From positions 1 through 10,000 of the forward strand of contig NZ_JAIWOF010000135.1 of NCBI RefSeq assembly GCF_020217025.1: a stretch of DNA of 10,000 nt, read 5' to 3'. Numbering within the stretch: the stretch's first letter is position 1; every line of letters begins with the position of its first letter. A program made the translations under genes and the position numbers. Shown one piece after another: positions 1-7,155 of the stretch. Origin of the DNA: Flavobacterium sp. GTDB taxonomy: Bacteria > Bacteroidota > Bacteroidia > Flavobacteriales > Flavobacteriaceae. The notes under the pieces were generated by a model that was given only the letters and a program-made list of their open reading frames with translations, was not told the origin of the DNA and made no database searches.

Positions 1-175
1 GAAACCTAGCGAGCAAAACTTTGGCGCTATGGATATTGTTACCGACATTGAACAATATAGAAATTTGCTTCAAGTTGCAAAAAACGCAAATGACTTAGAA
101 TTTTATAATAAAGAAAAAGTGAAATTTAATAATTTCAATAAAATGTTCCAACGTTTTGGTAGAGACATGGAATAA
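1..175 (+). CDS. C-terminal fragment of an unidentified protein
   Basis: The frame is open from base 2 to a TAA at 173-175 and gives the last 57 residues of a protein whose start lies outside the window. The fragment is hydrophilic and rich in Asn, Lys, Phe and Glu, with helix-like spacing of hydrophobic residues, and ends in FGRDME. It has no membrane segment, no cysteine and no motif I can assign to a family. A strong hairpin terminator begins 17 bases after the stop, which supports a genuine gene end. I do not recognise the gene and give no function. Confidence 0.7.
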   Translation, partial: KPSEQNFGAMDIVTDIEQYRNLLQVAKNANDLEFYNKEKVKFNNFNKMFQRFGRDME

Positions 176-191
176 CTAATTTCTAAAACAC

Positions 192-235
192 AAAATGTTC
201 CAAATGAAAGAAATTTCGTTTGGAACATTTTTTTT
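192..235 (+). terminator. Rho-independent terminator after the first gene
   Basis: Arms 192-209 and 214-231 pair over 18 positions with one G-T wobble (205/218), closing on a GAAA tetraloop at 210-213. A run of eight T residues covers 228-235. It terminates the gene ending at 175. It ends only 16 bases before the next plus-strand start codon at 252, so there is little room for a separate promoter between them. Confidence 0.9.
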
Positions 236-251
236 ATGCTAATTTTACAAC

Positions 252-890
252 ATGAACTTCAATTGGGTTAAAACAAATAAATGGATTAAAAAGCTTTTTC
301 ATAATCTGGTTTGGGATATTCCAAATTCGGAAAAAAAAATCTATTTAACCTTTGATGATGGCCCAATTCCAGAGGTAACTGAATGGGTTTTAGATATTTT
401 AAAATCAGAAGATATTAAAGCAACATTCTTTTGTATCGGTGACAACATCAAAAAACACCCCGAAGTTTATAAAAGAATACTTGATGAAGGTCATCAAACC
501 GGAAATCACACCTTCAACCATTTAAACGGATGGAAAACCGAAACTAATCATTATATCGAAAATCTCAAGTTGTGCGAAACTGAATACTTAAAACTGAACA
601 CCGAACACTCTTTCTTATTCCGTCCTCCTTACGGAAAAACAAAACCTATCCAGTCAAAGGCAATTCGACAACTAGGATACAAAATAATTATGTGGGATGT
701 GTTAAGTTATGATTTTGACTCAACCGTTTCAGAAGAAAAATGCTTAGAAAATGTAATTTCAAATACGGAACAAGGAAGTATTATCGTATTTCACGATAGC
801 GTAAAAGCAGAAAAAAATCTGAAATATGCACTGCCAAAAGCAATACAAGTTTTAAAAGATAAGGGGTTTGTTTTCGATGTAATTTCTTAG
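252..890 (+). CDS. NodB-family polysaccharide deacetylase
   Basis: This 212-residue protein carries the full carbohydrate esterase 4 (NodB homology) motif set. LTFDDGP at 32-38 holds the catalytic base and a metal-ligand Asp (D35, D36). GNHTFNH at 84-90 supplies the two metal-binding His (H86, H90). RPPYG at 124-128, WD at 148-149 and VFHDS at 179-183 with the catalytic His (H181) complete the set. The family removes N- or O-acetyl groups from glycans such as peptidoglycan, chitin oligomers or exopolysaccharide, using a divalent metal. The length is that of a bare catalytic domain. There is no clear signal peptide, only an amphipathic basic N-terminus, so location and substrate are unknown. 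The ATG at 252 is the only sensible start, as the ATG at 236 is out of frame. The gene ends convergently with the thioredoxin-like gene, sharing four bases. Confidence 0.93.
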   Translation: MNFNWVKTNKWIKKLFHNLVWDIPNSEKKIYLTFDDGPIPEVTEWVLDILKSEDIKATFFCIGDNIKKHPEVYKRILDEGHQTGNHTFNHLNGWKTETNHYIENLKLCETEYLKLNTEHSFLFRPPYGKTKPIQSKAIRQLGYKIIMWDVLSYDFDSTVSEEKCLENVISNTEQGSIIVFHDSVKAEKNLKYALPKAIQVLKDKGFVFDVIS

Positions 891-1183
891 GCTTGTTCTT
901 GCACTAAAGAAATTAAAGTGTTGGCATCAAGTTCACCGCTTTGTCTCCATACCATTTGACCTTCTTTATAAATCATTAAAGTAGGTAAACCTTTAATACG
1001 AAGCGCTTCAGCTAATTCCTGATTTTTATCCACATCAATTTTAATTACACGCGCTTTGTCTCCTAAAGCAGCTGCTACATGACGAATTACTTCATTCATA
1101 GCTACTGAAGGTTCATTCCACTCTGTAAAGAAATCGATTAGTACAGGTACTTGAGCATCGATAAGTTCTCCAAATTTTGACAT
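887..1183 (-). CDS. Thioredoxin-fold protein lacking both catalytic cysteines
   Basis: The protein has a complete thioredoxin fold: a PVLIDFFTEW strand, the active-site loop, a DVDKNQELAEAL segment and the cis-proline motif GLPTLMIYKEG. The usual WCGPC is replaced by WNEPS, and there is no cysteine anywhere in the protein, so it cannot do disulfide exchange. I infer a chaperone, adaptor or scaffold role. I chose the ATG at 1183 (98 residues, MSKFGELI), which begins just before the first strand as in small thioredoxin-like proteins. An in-frame GTG at 1222 would add 13 residues and is less likely. It lies 75 bases downstream of the metallophosphoesterase gene on the same strand and may be co-transcribed, although a -7-like box lies between them. 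Its TAA overlaps the TAG of the deacetylase gene on the other strand. Confidence 0.88.
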   Translation of the reverse strand: MSKFGELIDAQVPVLIDFFTEWNEPSVAMNEVIRHVAAALGDKARVIKIDVDKNQELAEALRIKGLPTLMIYKEGQMVWRQSGELDANTLISLVQEQA

Positions 1184-1236
1184 AAATTGCAATTTATTAG
1201 TATCAAAAATATTAATTTTCACACGAAAATAATATA

Positions 1237-1244
1237 CAAATGTA
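1237..1244 (-). promoter_or_regulatory. Possible -7 box for the thioredoxin-like gene
   Basis: Read on the minus strand this is TACATTTG, a perfect match to the Bacteroidota -7 consensus TAnnTTTG, 53 bases upstream of the ATG at 1183. No TTG is visible at the expected -33 distance. A second match, TATTTTTG, lies closer to the gene at about 1203-1210. In such A+T-rich DNA chance matches are common, so this is only a candidate. Confidence 0.3.
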
Positions 1245-1258
1245 GCATTTTTACTGAA

Positions 1259-2488
1259 TTACGCTACTTTTTCTCCTTTTTTTAGTTCAATAACTGTTAT
1301 TTCAGGCATAATTCCTACTCTACCAGGGTAAGCATGAAAGCCAAAACCTCGATTTACATAAATGTATCTTCCTGCATTTTCGTATAATCCAGCCCATTGT
1401 TTGTAGACATATTGTACCGGACTCCATTTTATCCAACCCGGAATTTCTATCCCAAATTGAAACCCATGCGTATGACCCGAAAGCGTTAAATGATAATGAT
1501 TGTCGTCGTGCTGAATTTTCTCATCCCAATGACTTGGATCGTGACTCATTACAATTTTGAAATCTTCTTTTGATAATCCTTTTGAAGCTAAACTCAAATC
1601 GCCACGCTCTCCAAATTTTCTTCCCCAGTTTTCTACACCAACGATTGCTAATTCTTGATTATCTTTTTTGATTTTTACATGTTCATTTAACAACAATTTG
1701 AAATCAATTTTATCATGAATCGCTTTGATGTTTTCAAAATTTTGGGCTTTATCTTGTTTTGATGGCCAATCCACATACTCTCCATAGTCATGATTTCCTA
1801 AAATGGAAAACTTTCCAAATTTGGGATTATGAATTCCTTTAAACGTATCAATCCATGGGTCCATTTCGGTAGCATGAGTATTTACAATATCACCAGTAAA
1901 TAAAACCATATCTGAATTTTGTTCATTTATCAAATCAATCGCGTATTGAATTTTCTCTGCATCATCAAAACTTCCACTGTGAACATCTGAAATATGTGTA
2001 ATCGTTGTTCCATCAAAAGCATCAGGTAAATCTAAAAAAAATAAGGTTTGTTTGATTACTTTAAAATTGTATTTACCAATAGTAATTCCGTATAAAAAAG
2101 AAGCAAACGGAATAGCAGCTATCCCTAAAGCAATCTGACTTACAAATCGCCTTCTTTCAGGTAAAAAACCTTCTGAACCGCTTTTGGTTATTACACCAAA
2201 TAATCCTGCAAAAAAACGAATAATGTCTTCTCCAAATAAAATGATAGTCAACAATAATTTTGGTACATATAGCAATAACAACAAACCCATTGTCATCATG
2301 GTTTTTGGCGTTTGTCCTACTTTTCTATCAAAATGATATAACTGATAAACAATATAAGCTAAGGCAATAGCTGATGTTACATAATAAAAAATAAAAAACC
2401 ACTTCGATTTAATCAAAGTCTTAAACGCCTGAAAAGCATAGATTTCCAGAATAACAACAAATACTAAAAAAACAATCCAACGAATCAT
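1259..2488 (-). CDS. Membrane-anchored metallophosphoesterase (calcineurin-like)
   Basis: From the ATG at 2488 this is a 409-residue protein. Residues 1-135 hold hydrophobic segments at about 3-22, 30-50, 64-86 and 117-135. A binuclear-metal phosphoesterase domain follows: D168 and H170 in SDVHSG, G199-D200, N232 and H233 in GNHD, H316 in MSHDP, and H339 and H341 in GHTHG. This is the complete set for metal binding and phosphate ester cleavage. The closest familiar architecture is the YkuE-like membrane-tethered phosphoesterases; the substrate may be a lipid phosphate but is unknown. A twin-arginine-like RRRF sits directly before the last hydrophobic segment. I prefer the ATG at 2488, preceded by an A-rich stretch with AGAG, over an in-frame TTG at 2506. 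The gene lies upstream of the thioredoxin-like gene on the same strand. Confidence 0.92.
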   Translation of the reverse strand: MIRWIVFLVFVVILEIYAFQAFKTLIKSKWFFIFYYVTSAIALAYIVYQLYHFDRKVGQTPKTMMTMGLLLLLYVPKLLLTIILFGEDIIRFFAGLFGVITKSGSEGFLPERRRFVSQIALGIAAIPFASFLYGITIGKYNFKVIKQTLFFLDLPDAFDGTTITHISDVHSGSFDDAEKIQYAIDLINEQNSDMVLFTGDIVNTHATEMDPWIDTFKGIHNPKFGKFSILGNHDYGEYVDWPSKQDKAQNFENIKAIHDKIDFKLLLNEHVKIKKDNQELAIVGVENWGRKFGERGDLSLASKGLSKEDFKIVMSHDPSHWDEKIQHDDNHYHLTLSGHTHGFQFGIEIPGWIKWSPVQYVYKQWAGLYENAGRYIYVNRGFGFHAYPGRVGIMPEITVIELKKGEKVA

Positions 2489-2557
2489 TAGCTCTTTTTT
2501 TTGCAAAGTAACTACAACTTTGTCAATTCAATACGTATTTATTAAAATTTTAACGAT

Positions 2558-2596
2558 AAAAAAAGGCTGTAAAACAAATTTGATTTACAGCCTTTT
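2558..2596 (-). terminator. Rho-independent terminator of the DUF4394 lipoprotein gene
   Basis: A perfect 13-bp stem pairs 2584-2596 with 2561-2573 around a 10-base loop. On the minus strand it runs into seven T residues (the A run at 2558-2564). It starts 20 bases after the lipoprotein stop codon and insulates the metallophosphoesterase gene downstream. The plus-strand side has only four T residues, and no plus-strand gene needs it. Confidence 0.88.
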
Positions 2597-2616
2597 AAAT
2601 TAATAACTAAAACTCT

Positions 2617-4149
2617 TTAAAATCCTAACCCAACAGCCATTGCAGTTAGGTTTGGTGAAAAATTCACTACACGAGTTGCAGCACCAGTTGTTAAATTGAT
2701 TCTGTAAACTGCTTGTGTTCCATCTACAGTTAAAATTGAGAATGCTTCATTACTATTTCCTCCAATATCAAAACCATTCATAGATGAAGCAGTTACACCT
2801 AAACTTCCTACTAAAACTAACGTTCCATTGTTTGGTGGATTTTGTAAATACAAATTATTATTATTAGTATCAATTACAAAAAGTTGTGTAGTAGTACTTT
2901 GCGCAAAATTATTAGTGTATGCTGCAGCAGTCACAGATGGCGTTCCTGGATTTAAACTTCCATCCGTTGCTACAACCGTTCCTAAATCAGGGTGTAAACG
3001 TAAGTTTTGCCCAGTATTACTTACCAATCGAATTCTATCAACCGTTGGGTTAAAGTCGAAACCGAAATCTTGTCCAGATAATACTGGTGTCAATCCTGAA
3101 CCTACCGCTATTACTTGTCCGTTTGCCGTATTAATTGTCAACAATCTACTTTGATTTGTTACGGCATATAAAGCTCCGTTTGCTGGTCTAAAATCTAATC
3201 CAACAATTTGCTCACTAGCATTCATTCCTGTTAAAGCAATTGAATTTGAAGAGCCTAAAAGCGGATGTATTCTATATAACATATTAGTAGACGAAGTTGC
3301 ATAAGCAATTGGTTTTGATTTAAATGCTACTTCTACAATTTGCTGTGAAAAAGTTCCAATCCAAGTAGCTTTTCCAGACATTAAACTGATTGTATATAAT
3401 CTTGATTCATTATTTTTATTATTCACTGCCATTGCATAGTTAGAATCTGTTAAAATATCCAATCCTCCAGTTCCTTCAAAATCTACTTCTAAAGCCCCAA
3501 CAAGTTGTAAAGCTCCATCATTTGGCGGGTTTTGAAGATACAACTTATCAGTAGCATAATCAATATCATACAACATAGTTGCTATACTTCCCGCAAAACT
3601 GTTTGTATAACCAACCGCTTCAATTTTAGTATTCATAACACCATTGATACTTCCATCTGTCGCCACAACAGTACCTAACTCAGGATGCAGTCTTAAGTTT
3701 TGACCATTATTCGAAACCAAGCGAACTCTATCTACTGTTGGATTAAAATCAATTGAACTAGAAGTACCTTCGATCTGAGGTGTAAATGGAGCGGCTCCAA
3801 TTGGTGTTGCCAAACCAGAAACTTCATTGATAATATACAAACGACTAGTAGAACCTAAACCATATAATTGACCCGTAGCAGGTCTGTAATCAATACTCAG
3901 AATGTTTTCTCCTGATTGTAATCCTGTTATTGTTAGATTGCGAATTGGAGCTTCCAAATTTCTAGCATTAAAATAGTAAATCTTATTGTCATTTCTAAGA
4001 GCAGCAAAATTTACCAAAGGAGCCACTTCTGGCATTGGAGTTGGCTCTGGCTGAGGCATTGGAGCAGTATCGTCATCAGAACATGCTACAAAAATTGTCA
4101 AAAGACTCATCAGTAAAACTGATTTCACAGGTAATAAAATTTGTTTCAT
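2617..4149 (-). CDS. Surface lipoprotein with two DUF4394 domains
   Basis: From the ATG at 4149 the product is 510 residues. It has a lipoprotein signal peptide: MKQ, a basic patch, a hydrophobic core, and FVAC with the lipid-modified cysteine at 23. SDDD directly after the cysteine resembles the acidic lipoprotein export signal that sends Bacteroidota lipoproteins to the cell surface. A proline-rich spacer (PMPQPEPTPMPE) leads into two copies of a roughly 230-residue domain. The motifs DFNPTVDR, LVSN-GQNLRLHP-LGTVVATDGS and LYLQNPPN occur once per copy, 231 residues apart. They match the DUF4394 family, predicted to be a beta-propeller-like fold of unknown function. There is no catalytic motif. 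An in-frame GTG at 4170 would add seven residues before the signal peptide and is less likely. The gene stands alone with its own terminator. A binding or structural role outside the cell is inference. Confidence 0.88.
   Translation of the reverse strand: MKQILLPVKSVLLMSLLTIFVACSDDDTAPMPQPEPTPMPEVAPLVNFAALRNDNKIYYFNARNLEAPIRNLTITGLQSGENILSIDYRPATGQLYGLGSTSRLYIINEVSGLATPIGAAPFTPQIEGTSSSIDFNPTVDRVRLVSNNGQNLRLHPELGTVVATDGSINGVMNTKIEAVGYTNSFAGSIATMLYDIDYATDKLYLQNPPNDGALQLVGALEVDFEGTGGLDILTDSNYAMAVNNKNNESRLYTISLMSGKATWIGTFSQQIVEVAFKSKPIAYATSSTNMLYRIHPLLGSSNSIALTGMNASEQIVGLDFRPANGALYAVTNQSRLLTINTANGQVIAVGSGLTPVLSGQDFGFDFNPTVDRIRLVSNTGQNLRLHPDLGTVVATDGSLNPGTPSVTAAAYTNNFAQSTTTQLFVIDTNNNNLYLQNPPNNGTLVLVGSLGVTASSMNGFDIGGNSNEAFSILTVDGTQAVYRINLTTGAATRVVNFSPNLTAMAVGLGF
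2620..4011 (-). repeat. Tandem domain duplication inside the lipoprotein gene
   Basis: The segments encoded at about 4011-3322 and 3315-2620 are homologous copies offset by 693 bases. In the best-conserved block, 3747-3649 against 3054-2956, 30 of 33 residues are identical. The DNA differs at many synonymous positions, so this is an old duplication held by protein-level selection rather than a recent repeat. Confidence 0.85.
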
Positions 4150-4255
4150 AATTAATTTGTTTTTCTTCACTTACGAAAAACATGAAATCATGGTTTTATT
4201 TTTCTGAGATTTTTTCTGAAGTAAACAAAAAAGTCCAAAAACACATATATTTTTA

Positions 4256-4263
4256 TAACTTTG
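4256..4263 (+). promoter_or_regulatory. Candidate -7 box of the polA promoter
   Basis: TAACTTTG matches the Bacteroidota -7 consensus TAnnTTTG exactly and sits 23 bases before the polA ATG, implying a leader of roughly 15-20 bases. No TTG is visible at the expected -33 position. The rest of the 4171-4286 divergent intergenic stretch is A+T-rich, with no clear promoter for the lipoprotein gene. Confidence 0.5.
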
Positions 4264-4286
4264 AAAAAATATAGAATACCATAATT

Positions 4287-7139
4287 ATGTCACAAAAACG
4301 TCTTTTCCTTCTTGATGCTTACGCGCTTATATTTCGTGGGTATTATGCTTTTATAAAAAATCCTCGTATCAATTCGAAAGGAATGGATACTTCTGCCATT
4401 ATGGGATTTATGAATTCTTTAATGGATGTAATTAAACGCGAAAAACCTGACCATTTAGCCGTAGCATTTGATAAAGGCGGAAGCGATTATCGTTTTGAAA
4501 TGTACCAAGAATACAAAGCGCATCGTGACGAAACTCCAGAAGCGATTAAAATTGCAGTTCCCTATATTCAAGAATTATTGAAAGCGATGCACATTCCAAT
4601 TATTGAAAAAGCAGGTTTTGAAGCTGATGATTTGATTGGAACTTTGGCTAAACAAGCCGAAAAAGAAGGTTTTCAAGTGTTCATGGTTACTCCAGATAAG
4701 GATTTTGCCCAATTGGTTTCGGAAAATATTTTCATGTACAAACCTGCCCGAATGGGAAATGACATCGAGATTTGGGGAATTCCCGAAGTCTTAGAAAAAT
4801 TTGAAATCGAGCGTCCAGAACAAGTAATAGATTTCTTAGGAATGATGGGCGATTCTGCTGATAATATTCCAGGATTGCCTGGTGTAGGTGAAAAAACAGC
4901 TAAAAAATTCTTAGCGGAATACGGAACTTTAGAAAATTTATTAGCCAATACGCATCAGCTAAAAGGTGCGATGAAAGATAAAATCGAAGCCAATAAAGAA
5001 TTAGGGATTTTATCTAAAAAATTAGCCACTATCCTACTCGATTGTCCGGTAACATTTGATGCTGACGATTACGAATTATCAAAACCAGATGTTGAAAAAA
5101 CAGATGCGTTGTTTCAGGAATTAGAATTCCGCCAAATGAAAGCGCAGTTTGATAAATTATTTGGAACTGGAAAAGAATATGACGAAATTGACAGTAATGG
5201 CAATACCTCTGAAATTCAGCAACCAACAAAAAAAGCGCCAGCTAAAAAATCGAACGAAGACCAATTTGATTTGTTCGGTTTTAGTGATGAATCGGATGAA
5301 CCAACTGCGAATCATTCGTATTTTGCGACTTTAGAAAATACGACGCATTTCTACCAAATAGTTCAGGGCGATTTACCAATAAAATTGTTAATGCAGAATT
5401 TATTAAATCAAACTTCGGTTTGTTTTGACACTGAAACTACTGGAATTGACGCTTTGAATGCCGAGTTAGTAGGAATGTCATTCTCTTTCGAAAAAGGTAA
5501 AGGATTTTATGTTCCGTTTCCGGAAAATAAGGAAGAAGCGCAAACTCTAATTGAAAAATTCCGACCATTCTTCGAAAATGAAAACATCGAAAAAATCGGT
5601 CAGAACATGAAATACGATTTGAAAATTCTTTCAAATTACAACATTCAAGTCAAAGGAAAATTATTCGACACCATGATTGCGCATTATCTAATTAATCCAG
5701 ATATGCGTCATAACATGGATGTATTATCAGAAACTTATTTGAAATATGCACCAAAATCGATTGAAACTTTAATTGGTAAAAAAGGAAAAAATCAATTATC
5801 AATGCGCGATGTTCCTTTGGAAGACATCAAAGAATATGCAACCGAAGATGCTGATATTACCTTCCAACTTAAGGAACATTTCCAACCGATTTTAGAAAAA
5901 GTAGGTACGAAAAAATTGTTTGACGAAATCGAAATTCCATTAGTTCCTGTTTTAGCCGATATGGAAAAAGAAGGCATTCGTTTGGATGTGGAATTCCTAA
6001 AAAGCATGTCGGTTGATATGCAAAAAGAAATCGATGCGTTTGAACAACAAATCTATGAAACCGCGGGTGAGAAATTCAATTTGGCTTCTCCAAAACAGTT
6101 GGGTGATATTTTATTCGACAAACTAAAAATTGGTGGCGCGAAACAAAAGAAAACCAAAACCGGTCAATATGCCACTGGCGAAGAAGTGTTGAGTTATTTG
6201 GCAAACGAACATCAAATTGTGCGCGATATTTTAGAATGGCGTCAAATGGTGAAATTGCAAAGCACTTACATTGATGCTTTACCAAATCAAGTTGATAAAA
6301 AAACGGGGAGAGTTCATACCGATTATATGCAAACGGTTGCCGCTACAGGTCGTTTGAGTTCGAATAATCCAAACTTACAAAACATTCCAATTCGCACCGA
6401 AAGAGGAAGACAAATTAGAAAAGCCTTCATTGCACGCGATGAAAATTATACGCTACTTTCTGCCGATTATTCTCAAATTGAATTGCGAATTATTGCCGCT
6501 TTATGTGGTGAAGAAAATATGATTAAAGCGTTTCAAAATCACGAAGATATTCACAAAAGTACGGCTGCAAAAGTGTTCAATGTGCCTTTAGATGAAGTAA
6601 CAAAAGAACAAAGAAGTCACGCGAAAACTGTAAACTTTGGAATTATTTATGGGGTTTCGGCTTTTGGATTGAGCAACCAAACCAATTTATCTCGAAAAGA
6701 AAGTGCAGAATTAATTGAAGCGTATTATCAAACGTATCCGAAATTAAAATCGTTTATGACTTCGCAAGTTGATTTTGCTAGAGAACACGGTTATGTAGAA
6801 ACCATTTCAGGAAGAAGACGTTATTTGAAAGACATCAATTCAGCCAACGCAATTGTTCGTGGTGGTGCAGAACGAAATGCAGTGAATGCGCCAATTCAAG
6901 GTTCGGCTGCGGATATCATCAAAATTGCGATGATTAACATTCATAAAAAACTGACTTCTGAAAATTGGAAATCAAAAATGCTATTGCAAGTACATGACGA
7001 ATTAGTATTTGATGTACACAACTCCGAATTAGAAAAAATTCAACCAATGATCAAACACGAAATGGAAAATGCTTTCAAAATGGCCGTTCCTTTAGATGTC
7101 GAAATTGGATTGGGTAAAAATTGGTTGGAAGCGCATTGA
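4287..7139 (+). CDS. polA: DNA polymerase I
   Basis: This 950-residue enzyme fills gaps and removes RNA primers during Okazaki fragment processing and excision repair. Residues 1-295 are the 5' nuclease: D10, FEADD at 111-115, PDKD at 136-139, MGDSAD at 187-192, and a helix-hairpin-helix GLPGVGEKTA at about 196-205. Residues 296-345 are a charged linker containing QFDLF. The 3'-5' exonuclease is complete: D381 and E383 in DTET, N440 and D444 in NMKYD, Y517 and D521 in YATED. The polymerase domain has motif A (D727 in SADYSQIELR), motif B (K780, F784 and Y788 in KTVNFGIIYG) and motif C (H903, D904 and E905 in VHDE). The intact exonuclease implies proofreading, unlike Taq-type enzymes. The single clear ATG is at 4287. 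It is probably monocistronic, with a terminator at its stop codon. Confidence 0.98.
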   Translation: MSQKRLFLLDAYALIFRGYYAFIKNPRINSKGMDTSAIMGFMNSLMDVIKREKPDHLAVAFDKGGSDYRFEMYQEYKAHRDETPEAIKIAVPYIQELLKAMHIPIIEKAGFEADDLIGTLAKQAEKEGFQVFMVTPDKDFAQLVSENIFMYKPARMGNDIEIWGIPEVLEKFEIERPEQVIDFLGMMGDSADNIPGLPGVGEKTAKKFLAEYGTLENLLANTHQLKGAMKDKIEANKELGILSKKLATILLDCPVTFDADDYELSKPDVEKTDALFQELEFRQMKAQFDKLFGTGKEYDEIDSNGNTSEIQQPTKKAPAKKSNEDQFDLFGFSDESDEPTANHSYFATLENTTHFYQIVQGDLPIKLLMQNLLNQTSVCFDTETTGIDALNAELVGMSFSFEKGKGFYVPFPENKEEAQTLIEKFRPFFENENIEKIGQNMKYDLKILSNYNIQVKGKLFDTMIAHYLINPDMRHNMDVLSETYLKYAPKSIETLIGKKGKNQLSMRDVPLEDIKEYATEDADITFQLKEHFQPILEKVGTKKLFDEIEIPLVPVLADMEKEGIRLDVEFLKSMSVDMQKEIDAFEQQIYETAGEKFNLASPKQLGDILFDKLKIGGAKQKKTKTGQYATGEEVLSYLANEHQIVRDILEWRQMVKLQSTYIDALPNQVDKKTGRVHTDYMQTVAATGRLSSNNPNLQNIPIRTERGRQIRKAFIARDENYTLLSADYSQIELRIIAALCGEENMIKAFQNHEDIHKSTAAKVFNVPLDEVTKEQRSHAKTVNFGIIYGVSAFGLSNQTNLSRKESAELIEAYYQTYPKLKSFMTSQVDFAREHGYVETISGRRRYLKDINSANAIVRGGAERNAVNAPIQGSAADIIKIAMINIHKKLTSENWKSKMLLQVHDELVFDVHNSELEKIQPMIKHEMENAFKMAVPLDVEIGLGKNWLEAH

Positions 7140-7155
7140 TTTACAATGCGTTTTT
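7132..7155 (+). terminator. polA: Probable polA terminator within the abutting gene ends
   Basis: CGCATTG at 7132-7138 pairs perfectly with CAATGCG at 7144-7150 around a five-base loop, followed by five T residues at 7151-7155. The left arm contains most of the polA TGA, and the loop contains the stop codon of the convergent KAP gene. The stem is short and there is no T run on the minus side, so it should act for polA only. Confidence 0.55.

Noticed and set aside
1184..1222. GTG start adding 13 residues to the thioredoxin-like protein
   Set aside because: The ATG at 1183 starts right before the thioredoxin fold; the extra residues add no domain, and the non-ATG start has no ribosome-site support.
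2489..2506. TTG start adding six residues to the metallophosphoesterase
   Set aside because: An ATG six codons later follows an A-rich AGAG stretch and directly precedes the first membrane helix, so it is the better start.
2828..3154. Open frame of 108 codons on the plus strand inside the lipoprotein gene
   Set aside because: It is antisense to a well-supported coding region with conserved duplicated domains, has an atypical Cys- and Val-rich composition, and shows no family motif.
4150..4170. GTG start adding seven residues to the DUF4394 lipoprotein
   Set aside because: The ATG at 4149 gives a standard 22-residue lipoprotein signal peptide; the extension would only lengthen the basic end.
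4181..4192. CATGAAATCATG palindrome-like element upstream of the lipoprotein gene
   Set aside because: The arms are only four bases, and such short dyads are expected by chance; there is no supporting regulator or promoter alignment.
4673..6285. Several short open frames antisense or out of frame to polA
   Set aside because: All lie within polA, whose motifs are intact throughout; none has a recognisable motif or its own signals.
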